Shown here one piece after another: positions 31,649 through 41,182 of a DNA stretch of 50,414 nucleotides. The position numbers and the translations under genes were made by a program. This stretch comes from an uncultured Bacilli bacterium (GTDB lineage Bacteria; Bacillota_I; Bacilli_A; RF39; UBA660): NCBI GenBank assembly GCA_934168005.1, contig CAKPMN010000005.1, forward strand, positions 1-50,414. The letters run 5' to 3'. Each line of letters begins with the position of its first letter. Position 1 is the stretch's first letter. The notes beneath the pieces were generated by a model. That model was not told where the DNA came from. It saw nothing but the letters and a program-made list of their open reading frames with translations, and made no database searches.

Positions 31649-33211
31649 CTATAATTGTCCTATTTCAGCTAATTTCTTTTCCTTATCTATTCTAGCAAAT
31701 AATGGAACAGGATCATTTAATATATGACCGTTTTCAATACATCCATATTTATAATCATCAATTGTACGCTTTTCTACATTTAATTGTTCAAAAATAGAGT
31801 TAGCTGTATCTGGTAAAAAAGCCCCTAATAATATAGCACCCATTCGTATAGACTCAATTAAATTATATAAAACAGTTTTTAGTCTTTCTTGCTTATTTTC
31901 ATCTTTTGCTAAAGCCCATGGCATTGTTTCATCAATATATTTATTGCAGCGTCTAAAAATATCAAAAATTATATCAATTGCATCAGCAATTCTTAAATCA
32001 TTCATTTTTTCTTCAACTTTTGATGGAACTGACAAAACTAAATCTTTTAATTCTTTATCTATATCTTCGTCAATATTGCTATTTACAACAACACCATCAA
32101 AATATTTTTTTGACATAGAAATAGTTCTATTAAGTAAGTTTCCTAAAATATTTGCTAAATCAGAATTTATTCTTTCAATTAATAAATCATATGTAAATAT
32201 ACCATCTGAAGAATATGGTATTTCATGAAGCATGTAATATCTTACGGCGTCGACACCAAATTCTTTTACTAAATCATCCGCATAAACTATATTTCCTTTT
32301 GATTTACTCATTTTGTCATTATTAGATAAAACCCATGGATGTCCAAAAACTTGTTTTGGAAGTGGTAAATCTAGTGCCATTAACATTATAGGCCAATAAA
32401 TAGTATGAAATCTCAATATATCCTTGCCAATCAAATGTATATCAGCAGGCCAATACTTTTTAAATTTATCACTTGGCTTTCCATCAACATCATATCCTAA
32501 GAAAGTTATATAGTTACTAAGTGCATCAACCCATACATAAATTACATGATTATCATCAAATGAAACAGGAATTCCCCATTTAAAAGAAGTTCTTGAAACA
32601 CATAAATCTTGTAAACCTGGTTTAATAAAATTATTAACTATTTCATTTTTTCTCATTTCTGGTTTAATAAAGTCATCATGTTCATTTATATATTGTTCAA
32701 GTCTATCAACATATTTACTTAATTTAAAGAAATAAGCTTCTTCTTGAGCAGGAGCTACTTCTCTACCACAATCAGGACATTTTCCGTCTATTAATTGTGA
32801 TTCAGTCCAAAAAGATTCACACGGTGTACAATAAAGTCCAGAATATTCACCCTTATATATATCGCCTTGATCATATAGTTTTTTGAATATTTTAGCAACT
32901 ATCTTTTGATGATTCTCATCTGTTGTTCTAACAAATTTATCATAACTAGTATTCATTACATCCCATATATCTTTTATTTGTCCTGCTATATCATCAACAT
33001 ATTCTTGTGGTGTAACACCAGCTTCACGAGCTTTCAATTCAATCTTTTGGCCATGTTCATCAGTTCCAGTTTGAAAATACACATCATAACCTGTTAATCT
33101 CTTATAACGTGCTATAGCATCAGCTAATACGATCTCATAAGTATTTCCTATATGTGGTTTTGCAGAAGTATAAGCAATAGCTGTTGAAATATAAAATGGT
33201 TTCTTTTCCAT
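31649..33211 (-). CDS. metG: Methionyl-tRNA synthetase
   Basis: Class I synthetase that charges tRNA-Met. 520 residues. HIGN (the HIGH motif) near 21-24, zinc knuckle with CTPC and CPDC near 128-148, and KMSKSKGN near 300. The C-terminal EMAP-like tRNA-binding domain found in many 650-residue MetG proteins is absent; the protein ends soon after the anticodon-binding helices. Controlled by the T-box just upstream. Confidence 0.97.
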   Translation of the reverse strand: MEKKPFYISTAIAYTSAKPHIGNTYEIVLADAIARYKRLTGYDVYFQTGTDEHGQKIELKAREAGVTPQEYVDDIAGQIKDIWDVMNTSYDKFVRTTDENHQKIVAKIFKKLYDQGDIYKGEYSGLYCTPCESFWTESQLIDGKCPDCGREVAPAQEEAYFFKLSKYVDRLEQYINEHDDFIKPEMRKNEIVNNFIKPGLQDLCVSRTSFKWGIPVSFDDNHVIYVWVDALSNYITFLGYDVDGKPSDKFKKYWPADIHLIGKDILRFHTIYWPIMLMALDLPLPKQVFGHPWVLSNNDKMSKSKGNIVYADDLVKEFGVDAVRYYMLHEIPYSSDGIFTYDLLIERINSDLANILGNLLNRTISMSKKYFDGVVVNSNIDEDIDKELKDLVLSVPSKVEEKMNDLRIADAIDIIFDIFRRCNKYIDETMPWALAKDENKQERLKTVLYNLIESIRMGAILLGAFLPDTANSIFEQLNVEKRTIDDYKYGCIENGHILNDPVPLFARIDKEKKLAEIGQL

Positions 33212-33252
33212 AAAAAATCCTCCTTTATCTATAAGTTACTAAACTATGAAAT

Positions 33253-33470
33253 AAAAAAAATCTATAACTTAAGGACGTAATCTGGACGTGGTACCACCTT
33301 AATTCATAGATCTACTCTAAACTCTTACATTTAACGCATGAATACGTTTTAGGCTAAATATCACCTAAAAAGCTCCAGAGCCATTTCAAATAGAAAAAAA
33401 TATTCTTTTTCACCAAGCAAGAACTCTCTTGAAATTTTTTCTATTTTTCTTTCTTTCATTGCTTCTAACT
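33253..33470 (-). promoter_or_regulatory. T-box leader, methionine specifier
   Basis: Leader of metG. The hallmark AAGGTGGTACCACG is at 33287-33300, AGAGAG and GGTGAA elements mark stem I, and the specifier reads ATG at 33382-33384 (context GAAATGGC). The terminator stem is 33261-33274 with 33297-33310 followed by eight T. Uncharged tRNA-Met would favour the antiterminator and switch metG on. Confidence 0.93.
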
Positions 33471-33476
33471 AACGCA

Positions 33477-33505
33477 ATTGTACCATAGTTTAATTTAATC
33501 TTCAA
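33477..33505 (-). promoter_or_regulatory. Promoter of the metG T-box transcript
   Basis: Minus-strand TTGAAG (33500-33505), 17-base spacer, TACAAT (33477-33482); it overlaps the last codons of the SpoVT-like gene. Confidence 0.7.
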
Positions 33506-34013
33506 GATATTTTGAACAAAATAAAGAAATGATCCTTGATAAATTTTTATGAAAATCTGTAATAGGTTTATCACTATAAATCAATATTGAACCAATTATA
33601 TTTCCGTTAGAGAAAATTGGTTCAAAAACATAGCTGACTTTAATCAACTCAGTACCAATTATATTGAGGTCAACAATATTTTTTTCTATTACGAGTTTCT
33701 TTTCAGTAAACATCCGTAAAATATCATTGCTAAACTCATGATTTAATAATCTATTACCATCAGATATTATTATCTTAGATTTATCAGTTACAACAACTTT
33801 TACCTTAAATATAGAATATATTGAATCAACGATAATTCTTAGTATCTCATTTATATCTTTTAAAGAAGAAACCTTTTTTAAAACTATATTTTCACCATCA
33901 AAATAAATCTCTAAATCATCATTTTCTCTTATCTTTAAATTCTTTCTAACCTCTTTAGGAATAACAATTCTTCCTAAATCATCTATTCTTCTTACAACAC
34001 CTGTTGATATCAT
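33495..34013 (-). CDS. spoVT: SpoVT/AbrB-type transcription regulator
   Basis: 172 residues. N-terminal AbrB swapped-hairpin DNA-binding domain (STGVVRRIDDLGRIVIPKEVRKNLKI, 3-28), then a GAF-like C-terminal domain (about 55-172), the layout of SpoVT, which acts in the forespore in Bacillus. In Bacillus it also lies beside mfd; here the pyrophosphatase gene lies between. Whether the host sporulates is unknown, and AbrB-type regulators have other roles. Confidence 0.85.
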   Translation of the reverse strand: MISTGVVRRIDDLGRIVIPKEVRKNLKIRENDDLEIYFDGENIVLKKVSSLKDINEILRIIVDSIYSIFKVKVVVTDKSKIIISDGNRLLNHEFSNDILRMFTEKKLVIEKNIVDLNIIGTELIKVSYVFEPIFSNGNIIGSILIYSDKPITDFHKNLSRIISLFCSKYLED

Positions 34014-34043
34014 AACAATTTCCTTTCCACTTTATTTTGATAA

Positions 34044-34085
34044 ATTATAATATTTTTATTCACTAAATTTAAAATATGATATAAT
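34044..34085. promoter_or_regulatory. Divergent promoter region
   Basis: Between the SpoVT-like gene and the pyrophosphatase gene. TGATATAAT (34077-34085) on the plus strand is an extended -10; TATAAT at 34044-34049 faces the other way. Both lack good -35 hexamers. Confidence 0.5.
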
Positions 34086-34105
34086 GTTTACCTAGAGGAG
34101 ATGTT

Positions 34106-35728
34106 ATGGAAAAGATTTATATAATTGGTCACAAAAAGCCAGATACAGATAGTGTTACATCAGCAATAGCATTATCTTACTTAAAAAACAAACTAGGGCA
34201 AAATACAGAGCCAAGAGTTTTAGGTGATATTAATAATGAAACTAAATACGTTTTAGATTATTTCAAGTTAAATACTCCTAAGTATTTAAATGATGTAAAA
34301 TTACAAATTAAAGACATAAATTATCATAAAGACTATTGTATAAAAAGTACAAGCAGTATCAAAGAAGCATACGACTATATGATAAATAAAGGAATAACAG
34401 GTATTCCATTAGTTGATGATGATAATAAATTTGTTAATTTAGTTACTTTAAAAATAATAGTTAAAAACCTTATATCAGGAGATTTTGAAGATCTTAATAC
34501 TTCCTATAAAAATATAATAAAAACACTTAATGGTGAAGAAATACTTAAATTTGATGATGAAATTAAAGGGAAAATTACAGTTGCATCTTTTAGAAGTACT
34601 ACATTTATGAATAATATAAATTTAACTAGCAATGACATATTAATAGTTGGAGATAGACACAGTATCATAGAATATGCTGTAAATAGTAAAGTTAAACTTC
34701 TTATAATAACTGGTGACGGTTTAATCAAAGATGAACATATTGAAATAGCGAAGGAAAATCATGTAAATATAATTAGAACAAAGTTATCTACTTTTAATAC
34801 AACTAAAATTATTAACTTAAGTAATTACATTTACTTATTAACAAAAAATATAGCTCCATATACATTCAAATGTGATGATTACTATGATGATTTTGTTGAT
34901 AGAAGTTTCAAATTAAAACATAACAATTATCCTGTTATAGCAGAAGATGGCACATGCTGTGGACTTTTACGTATAACAGATATTGATGATAAAAAAAGAA
35001 AGAAGATTATTTTAGTAGATCATAATGAAATAGAACAAAGTGTTGATGGTATAGAGGAAGCAGAAATATTAGAGATAATAGACCATCATAAAATAGGTAA
35101 CTTTACATCTGTTCTACCAATTAACTTTAGAAATATGCCAGTTGGTAGTACAAATACAATAATTTATCAATTATTCAAAGAGAATAATGTTGAAATTCCA
35201 AAATCAATTGCAGGAGCTATGATTTCTGGAATATTATCTGACACATTAATATTTAAATCACCTACAACTACTGAATATGATAAAATTGCTGTTAATGACC
35301 TAGCTAAGATTGCTGAAGTGGATTATGAGAAATATGGATTAGAAATGTTAAAAGCTGGCGCTTCATTGGAAGGAAAGTCTATTGAAGAAATACTATATAC
35401 AGATTTTAAAAATTTCAATATTAACAATAAAAAAATTGCTGTATGTCAAATATTTACAGTAAATCCTGAAACAATTAATAACAATAAAGAAGAATATATA
35501 AACGCAATAAATAACATAGCCAAGTTTAATGACTATTACATTGTATGTTTCTTAGTAACTGATATAATGAAAAATGGATCTTATTTCTATTACAATGATT
35601 CAGCCAAAATTATATTAGATAATTGTTTCAATGTCGAAGATTTCAAACAAGGTCAATATATAGAAGACTGCGTTTCTAGAAAAAAACAAGTAATTCCACC
35701 TATAATGAATTACATAGAAAAAAATTAA
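34106..35728 (+). CDS. ppaC: Manganese-dependent inorganic pyrophosphatase with CBS/DRTGG insert
   Basis: Family II pyrophosphatase (DHH/DHHA2), which splits pyrophosphate and drives biosynthesis. N-terminal HKKPDTDS near 8-15 and DHH motif IIDHHKIGNF near 325 bind metal; a CBS pair and DRTGG-like domain sit between (about 70-290), the regulatory insert of the CBS-PPase type controlled by adenine nucleotides. 540 residues. AGAGGAG ahead of the ATG. One of two clear plus-strand genes; convergent with mfd. Confidence 0.92.
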   Translation: MEKIYIIGHKKPDTDSVTSAIALSYLKNKLGQNTEPRVLGDINNETKYVLDYFKLNTPKYLNDVKLQIKDINYHKDYCIKSTSSIKEAYDYMINKGITGIPLVDDDNKFVNLVTLKIIVKNLISGDFEDLNTSYKNIIKTLNGEEILKFDDEIKGKITVASFRSTTFMNNINLTSNDILIVGDRHSIIEYAVNSKVKLLIITGDGLIKDEHIEIAKENHVNIIRTKLSTFNTTKIINLSNYIYLLTKNIAPYTFKCDDYYDDFVDRSFKLKHNNYPVIAEDGTCCGLLRITDIDDKKRKKIILVDHNEIEQSVDGIEEAEILEIIDHHKIGNFTSVLPINFRNMPVGSTNTIIYQLFKENNVEIPKSIAGAMISGILSDTLIFKSPTTTEYDKIAVNDLAKIAEVDYEKYGLEMLKAGASLEGKSIEEILYTDFKNFNINNKKIAVCQIFTVNPETINNNKEEYINAINNIAKFNDYYIVCFLVTDIMKNGSYFYYNDSAKIILDNCFNVEDFKQGQYIEDCVSRKKQVIPPIMNYIEKN

Positions 35729-35743
35729 CCATCGGTTAATTTT
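35721..35743. terminator. Two-way terminator between ppaC and mfd
   Basis: Ten-base stem AAAATTAACC/GGTTAATTTT with an ATC loop and T runs on both sides. Both stops (ppaC 35726-35728, mfd 35736-35738) are inside the hairpin; the genes are seven bases apart. Confidence 0.92.
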
Positions 35744-38700
35744 TTTTTGAATTATTTAAAACTTGCATTAAATCTATTAAATAAAATATAAAATGTTTAT
35801 CTAATTTAACAGTATCTAAAATTATTAACAGATTATTTCCCCTATGACCGAAACGAAACATTCTATTCATTTGTAATATATTTGTAAATAACTTTTCTCC
35901 ATCAAATTTTTCTTTCAAAGAAGGAGGTATAACAATCTCTATAAAATTATTTGTCTGCCTTATCTGCGTAATTCCAATATCTTGAGCTAATTTTTCAAAC
36001 CATTCTTCATACATATAAATTATTAAATTAGAAGAGACTTTACCAAATCTGTCTTCTAATTCCTGTTTTACATTTTCTAAAGATTCTGATGAATCTATAG
36101 TATTGATTGCTTTATGTATATAAATTTTAATATCTTCATCATTTACATAATCATCCCCTATAGAAGTATCTACATCTACTAAAGGCTGTTCGTTTAATAC
36201 TTTTTCTTCTTTTAATTCTTTACCATTTAATTTATTAATTTCATCATTTAACATTTTTAAATATAGCTCAATACCAACAGAATCTATAAAACCTGCTTGC
36301 TCACTTCCTAATATGTCTCCAGCTCCTCTAATTGATAGATCACGCATAGCAATAGAAAAACCGCTGCCCAATTCTGTAAATTCCTTAATAACTTGTAAAC
36401 GTTTATTAGCTATATCAGAAAGTGCCTTACCTGGTAAATACATCAAATAACAATATGCTATTTTATCACTTCTACCAACTCTTCCCCTAATTTGATATAA
36501 CTGTGACAATCCAAATTTATCAGCATCAATTATTAATAAAGTGTTTACATTTGGAATATCTATTCCAGTTTCAATAATTGTTGTACAAAGTAAAACGTCA
36601 TATTCTTTATTTATAAATTTTTGCATAATATCTTCAAGTTCATGTTTGGACATTTGACCATGTGCACAAACAATTCTAGCTTCTGGAACTAGTAATTTTA
36701 TTTCACGAAGTTTTGCATCCATATCGTCAACATGATTATATAAAATAAAAGTTTGACCATCACGTGATAATTCCTTATAAATAGCGTCCTTTATAACAGA
36801 TTTATTTTCTTCTAATACATAAGTCTGAACAGGAAAGCGGTTTACTGGTGGAGTTTCTAATAATGATAAGCTTCTAATACCAGCTATTGACATCTGTAAA
36901 GTTCTTGGAATTGGTGTTGCAGATAGAGTTAAAATATCGATATTATTTTTTAATTGTTTTATTTTTTCTTTGTGCTTTACACCAAAGCGTTGTTCTTCAT
37001 CTACTACTAATAATCCTATTTTCTTAAACTTTACATCATCAGAAAGAATTCTATGAGTTCCTATTACTATATCAACAGTACCATTTTCTAATCCAGATAA
37101 TGTTTCTTTCAACTCCTTATTAGATACAAATCTGTTTAATATTTTTATTGTTATAGGAAAAGAAGAAAATCTCTTTAAAGCATTTCTGTAATGTTGATCA
37201 GATAATATAGTAGTAGGACATAAATAAGCACATTGATAACCTGACATAACTGCTTTAAACATAGCTCTAAAAGCAAGTTCAGTTTTACCATAACCAACGT
37301 CGCCACATACAAGTCTATCCATTGGTTTTATACTTTCCATATCTTTTTTTATCTCATCCATTACTTTAAGTTGATCTTTAGTTTCTTGAAAAGAAAACTC
37401 ATTTTCGAAAATAGTTTGTTCCTCACTATCGTTATCAAAAGATATACCTTTACTATTTTCTCTTTTAGCATACAACTCCAATAGTTTTTGTGCTATATCC
37501 TCAATCTTCTTTTTAACGCGTAGTTTTGTCTTCTCCCATTCAGAACTTCCAAGTTTATTTATTTTTGGAACTATCGATTCATTAGTTGAATACTTACTAA
37601 TTAAATCTATTTTTTCAACAGGAATGTATAACTTATCTCCTCCATAGTATTCAACTGTCAGATAATCCTTTTTTATACCATTTTTTGACAAAGTTGATAA
37701 TCCTAAATACTTTCCAATTCCATGAACAAAATGTACTATATAATCCCCAGGATTTAACTTAGTAATATCTTTTATCTTACTACCAACTTGAAAATTTGTT
37801 TTATATTTTGAATGAGAATCTGTTGAAAATATATCTTTATCACTAATAACTACAATATTTTCAAAAATATAACCATTATTAATATTGTAAATAATAAAGT
37901 TAATTTTGTTGTCAAAAATATCATTTTCATTAGTTATAACATAATCTTGTAAAGAAAATAGTTGTTCCAACTTTTGAATTTGATATCTATTTTTCAAACA
38001 TATTATAACTGTCTTGTTTAGTTTTAAATAATTTTTAATTTCTTGAACTAAATAATTTGGATTTTTACTTAAGCCTTGAATTTCATGAGATAAATAACTA
38101 TGTGTTTTTTGTACATTTTCTATTTTTGTATCATCTTTTTGAAGAAATAAAACATTATTTTCTTTTATTTCATCCATGAAGAACATATATTTATGCGATG
38201 TATTCATATCATTATTGTAATTACTTATATCCGTCAACAATTGTTCATATGATGATAAAAGTTCATTATAATTTCTATATATTAAAATATAATTGTCAAA
38301 GTAATTGTCAATATTTACAACTGATTCATAGTTTACAAGTTCTCTTTGTTTTTTTATCTCACAATCGCTTTTAGTTAAAAATTCTGTATATGGGCTGATT
38401 TCAATAGAATCTAATTGACGTAAACTTCTTTGAGTATTTACATCAAATATTTTAATAGTTTCAATTGTATCACCAAAAAATTCTATTCTCACAGGATTAT
38501 CAGACATTAAAGGAAAAACGTCAATAACAAAACCACGTAAGGCCATTTCACCTGTTTTATTTACAACTGTCTCCTTCTTATATCCAAGAGAATACAATTT
38601 ACTTATCAAGTCATTTACTTTTATTTCATTACCAATATTAAGCTTTAATAACTTAGACTTGAATAACATAGATTTTGGTAAAAAACGCAGATAACCTGTA

Positions 38701-39017
38701 AGATTTGTAATAACTATTTTTTTTGAATTTAAAATTAATTTATTTAATGTCTCTAACCTAGTTATTTCAAATTCTGGACTAGTAGCTATCGCTTCACTAG
38801 TCAAAAAATCATCCATTGGAAATAACAAAACATCATCGGTATAATTCATTAATGTTTGATACATTTTATTTGCTTCATATAAAGTTGATGTTAAATATAA
38901 AATTGATTTGTCTGTTGTCTTAAATAGCCAATATAAATATTTACCCTGAAGTTCATCAGTTAAACCAGATACTACACTAAAATTTTCATAAACAAATTGT
39001 TCCTCAATGTTTTTCAC
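35736..39017 (-). CDS. mfd: Transcription-repair coupling factor Mfd
   Basis: Removes stalled RNA polymerase and recruits UvrA. 1093 residues in the normal order: UvrB-like N-terminal domain, RNA polymerase-interacting domain (GDYIVHFVHGIGKYLG, near 415), DEAD-type translocase with GDVGYGKTE and DEEQRFG, helicase C lobe with RGRVGRS, and C-terminal TRCF domain. Second gene after pth, with a terminator between. In Bacillus it sits beside spoVT. Confidence 0.97.
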   Translation of the reverse strand: MKNIEEQFVYENFSVVSGLTDELQGKYLYWLFKTTDKSILYLTSTLYEANKMYQTLMNYTDDVLLFPMDDFLTSEAIATSPEFEITRLETLNKLILNSKKIVITNLTGYLRFLPKSMLFKSKLLKLNIGNEIKVNDLISKLYSLGYKKETVVNKTGEMALRGFVIDVFPLMSDNPVRIEFFGDTIETIKIFDVNTQRSLRQLDSIEISPYTEFLTKSDCEIKKQRELVNYESVVNIDNYFDNYILIYRNYNELLSSYEQLLTDISNYNNDMNTSHKYMFFMDEIKENNVLFLQKDDTKIENVQKTHSYLSHEIQGLSKNPNYLVQEIKNYLKLNKTVIICLKNRYQIQKLEQLFSLQDYVITNENDIFDNKINFIIYNINNGYIFENIVVISDKDIFSTDSHSKYKTNFQVGSKIKDITKLNPGDYIVHFVHGIGKYLGLSTLSKNGIKKDYLTVEYYGGDKLYIPVEKIDLISKYSTNESIVPKINKLGSSEWEKTKLRVKKKIEDIAQKLLELYAKRENSKGISFDNDSEEQTIFENEFSFQETKDQLKVMDEIKKDMESIKPMDRLVCGDVGYGKTELAFRAMFKAVMSGYQCAYLCPTTILSDQHYRNALKRFSSFPITIKILNRFVSNKELKETLSGLENGTVDIVIGTHRILSDDVKFKKIGLLVVDEEQRFGVKHKEKIKQLKNNIDILTLSATPIPRTLQMSIAGIRSLSLLETPPVNRFPVQTYVLEENKSVIKDAIYKELSRDGQTFILYNHVDDMDAKLREIKLLVPEARIVCAHGQMSKHELEDIMQKFINKEYDVLLCTTIIETGIDIPNVNTLLIIDADKFGLSQLYQIRGRVGRSDKIAYCYLMYLPGKALSDIANKRLQVIKEFTELGSGFSIAMRDLSIRGAGDILGSEQAGFIDSVGIELYLKMLNDEINKLNGKELKEEKVLNEQPLVDVDTSIGDDYVNDEDIKIYIHKAINTIDSSESLENVKQELEDRFGKVSSNLIIYMYEEWFEKLAQDIGITQIRQTNNFIEIVIPPSLKEKFDGEKLFTNILQMNRMFRFGHRGNNLLIILDTVKLDKHFIFYLIDLMQVLNNSKKN

Positions 39018-39035
39018 ACTTCACCTCCTAACGCA

Positions 39036-39059
39036 AAAAAGAAATAGTTACTATTTCTT
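39036..39059 (-). terminator. Terminator after pth
   Basis: Nine-base stem AAGAAATAG/CTATTTCTT with a TTA loop and T run toward mfd. The pth TAG (39051-39053) starts the stem. Confidence 0.85.
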
Positions 39060-39611
39060 ATTATATTTACTCATAAATACATCAAAACTATTACTTAAAT
39101 AATCATCTATCATATTAGGAAACTGGTTAGAAATGTTTTTAATTGTATCAAATTCTTCTTTAGTAAATTTTCCTAATACATAATCTTTAGTATCAATCAA
39201 TTTATTGTTAGCTATTCCTATCTTTATCCTTTTAAATTCGTCTGTTCCAAGGTGAGTTATTATATTTTTTAAACCATTATGTCCACCACTTGATCCTTTG
39301 TACTTTATTTTAATTTTTCCAACAGGCATATCTAAGTCATCACTAATAATCAAAATATCAGATATAGGTATTTTGTAAAATTGTACAAAAGAAGATACTA
39401 CTTCACCAGATAAGTTCATATACTTTTCTGGTTTCAATAAAATTATCTTTTCACCATTTTGATAATATTCAGCATAACTTCCATTAAATTTTCTATTTTT
39501 AAATTCTACACCCTTTTTCATTGCCAAAGAATCAACCATAATAAAACCTATATTATGCCTAGTATTAATATATTCTTTTCCTATATTTCCTAATCCAACT
39601 ATAAGTTTCAT
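39051..39611 (-). CDS. pth: Peptidyl-tRNA hydrolase
   Basis: Frees tRNA from peptidyl-tRNA that drops off ribosomes. 186 residues: GLGNIGKEYINTRHNIGF near the start, with catalytic His near 20 and the Asn/Asp set; LKPEKYMNLSGE and DDLDMPVGKIK are typical. Order rsmI-pth-mfd is close to the Bacillus one. Confidence 0.97.
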   Translation of the reverse strand: MKLIVGLGNIGKEYINTRHNIGFIMVDSLAMKKGVEFKNRKFNGSYAEYYQNGEKIILLKPEKYMNLSGEVVSSFVQFYKIPISDILIISDDLDMPVGKIKIKYKGSSGGHNGLKNIITHLGTDEFKRIKIGIANNKLIDTKDYVLGKFTKEEFDTIKNISNQFPNMIDDYLSNSFDVFMSKYNKK

Positions 39612-40451
39612 TTATTCACCTCTTAAAAATTTCTGATAAACTTCATTCTTATTTAAATTTCTAATCTTTGCAACTTCTCTTATTGCATCTTTTGAAGACA
39701 AGCCACTTTCTATTAAACTGTTAACATGCTCCACAATAGATTTATCATCTTCTTTAATTTCTTCAGTAGAGCCATCAACAACTATTACAAATTCTCCTCG
39801 TGGTTCAACTAATTCAAAAATCACATTTTCAATATTTCCCCGGTATATTTCTTCATATTTTTTAGAAATTTCCCGGGAAATACTAATTTTTCTATTTCCC
39901 AAGATATCCTTCATATCACTTAAAGTATCTAATAAGCGTTTAGGAGATTCATAAAAAATCATTGTTGGTAACAAACTTTTTAATTTTTCTAATTCTTTTC
40001 TTCTCTTTGAGCTTCTACTATTTAAAAAGCCATAAAAAGTAAAAGGTAATGGTGACAAACCAGAAGTTATTAAAGCTGATATCAAAGCTGTAGGTCCAGG
40101 TAAACCAATTACATTATAACCATTATCAATAGCTGCTTTAGCTAATCCATAACCTGGATCACTAATAATTGGGGTACCTCTATCTGTTACAATTCCAACA
40201 TCATGACCATCTTCTAAATACTTAAACATTTTTACAATATTATTAGTTTCATTATAGTTATGACTTGATATTAATTTTTTCTTTATATTTAAATGTTGAA
40301 GTAATAATCCTGTTACACGAGTATCTTCAGAGAAGATAACTTCTACCTGTTTTAAAATATTGATAGCACGTAAAGTTATATCATCCATATTTCCAATAGG
40401 CGTTGGAATTAAATAAACACTCGGTGTATTATCATAACTTTTTTGACTCAT
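39612..40451 (-). CDS. rsmI: 16S rRNA 2'-O-methyltransferase RsmI
   Basis: Methylates the ribose of C1402 in 16S rRNA. 279 residues with the tetrapyrrole-methylase fold: IPTPIGNMDDITLRA start, EDTRVTG and a late SREISKKYEE. The last motif is encoded by ATT-TCC-CGG-GAA-ATT, which spells the perfect palindrome listed separately. Starts four codons ahead of the fold with a normal ribosome site. Confidence 0.96.
   Translation of the reverse strand: MSQKSYDNTPSVYLIPTPIGNMDDITLRAINILKQVEVIFSEDTRVTGLLLQHLNIKKKLISSHNYNETNNIVKMFKYLEDGHDVGIVTDRGTPIISDPGYGLAKAAIDNGYNVIGLPGPTALISALITSGLSPLPFTFYGFLNSRSSKRRKELEKLKSLLPTMIFYESPKRLLDTLSDMKDILGNRKISISREISKKYEEIYRGNIENVIFELVEPRGEFVIVVDGSTEEIKEDDKSIVEHVNSLIESGLSSKDAIREVAKIRNLNKNEVYQKFLRGE
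39868..39881. promoter_or_regulatory. Candidate Noc-binding site inside rsmI
   Basis: ATTTCCCGGGAAAT, identical to the palindrome I recall for the Bacillus Noc nucleoid-occlusion protein. Two more ATTTCCC heptamers flank it (39834-39840 and 39894-39900). Noc itself is not in the window. Confidence 0.6.
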
Positions 40452-40462
40452 AATATCACTTC

Positions 40463-41182
40463 CTAACTAAAATATTTTTTTATATCTTCTGTATAAGTTC
40501 CATTATCATTATACACATATAAAGGAGATTCAATAATTAAACTTGAATTTCCATTCTTGACACCTTCTATTAATAATATATTAGCATCTTTTCCAATTTT
40601 TGGATAAACAAATCTAATTCTTTTTGGTTCAATATTATTTTTTTTCATTAAATTTATTATTTCAATTAGTCTATCCGGTCTATGAACTAAACATATAGAT
40701 CCACCATTTTTTAATAGTTTTTTACTTATTTTCATAATATCATCTAAATTTAAACTCAATTCATGTCTAGCAACTTTTTTATGGTCATCTAAATTTAATG
40801 ATGGATTTTCATTTAGTTTAAAATAAGGAGGATTACACGTAATTAAGTCATATGTGTCAGATGTTTGAATTTCATAATAATTTTTAACATCATCATTAAT
40901 TAACTTTATTCTATTTTCTAAATTATTTATTTTTAAGCTTTCAACTGCTAAGTCGTATATATCCTGCTGTATTTCAATACCAGTAATATTGGAATTAGTT
41001 TTCGTTGATAGAATAATTGGAATTACAGCATTTCCAGTACCAATATCTAATATTTGCTTTAAAGATGGTTTAATTTTAACAAAATTTGGTAATAAAACAG
41101 AATCAAGCGAAAATTTAAAATAATCTGTATCTTGATATATCTTTAAGTTTTCATATCCTAATAAATAATTAAGCTGCTTCAT
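40463..41182 (-). CDS. trmN6: tRNA1(Val) A37 N6-methyltransferase-like
   Basis: SAM-dependent methyltransferase of 239 residues. SAM site LDIGTGNAVIPII near 43-55 and NPPY near 124 (the N6-adenine signature) are present. The family modifies A37 of tRNA-Val or a similar adenine; in Bacillus the gene (yabB) is near ricT and rsmI, as here. Its ATG overlaps the ricT end by 14 bases. Confidence 0.9.
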   Translation of the reverse strand: MKQLNYLLGYENLKIYQDTDYFKFSLDSVLLPNFVKIKPSLKQILDIGTGNAVIPIILSTKTNSNITGIEIQQDIYDLAVESLKINNLENRIKLINDDVKNYYEIQTSDTYDLITCNPPYFKLNENPSLNLDDHKKVARHELSLNLDDIMKISKKLLKNGGSICLVHRPDRLIEIINLMKKNNIEPKRIRFVYPKIGKDANILLIEGVKNGNSSLIIESPLYVYNDNGTYTEDIKKYFS

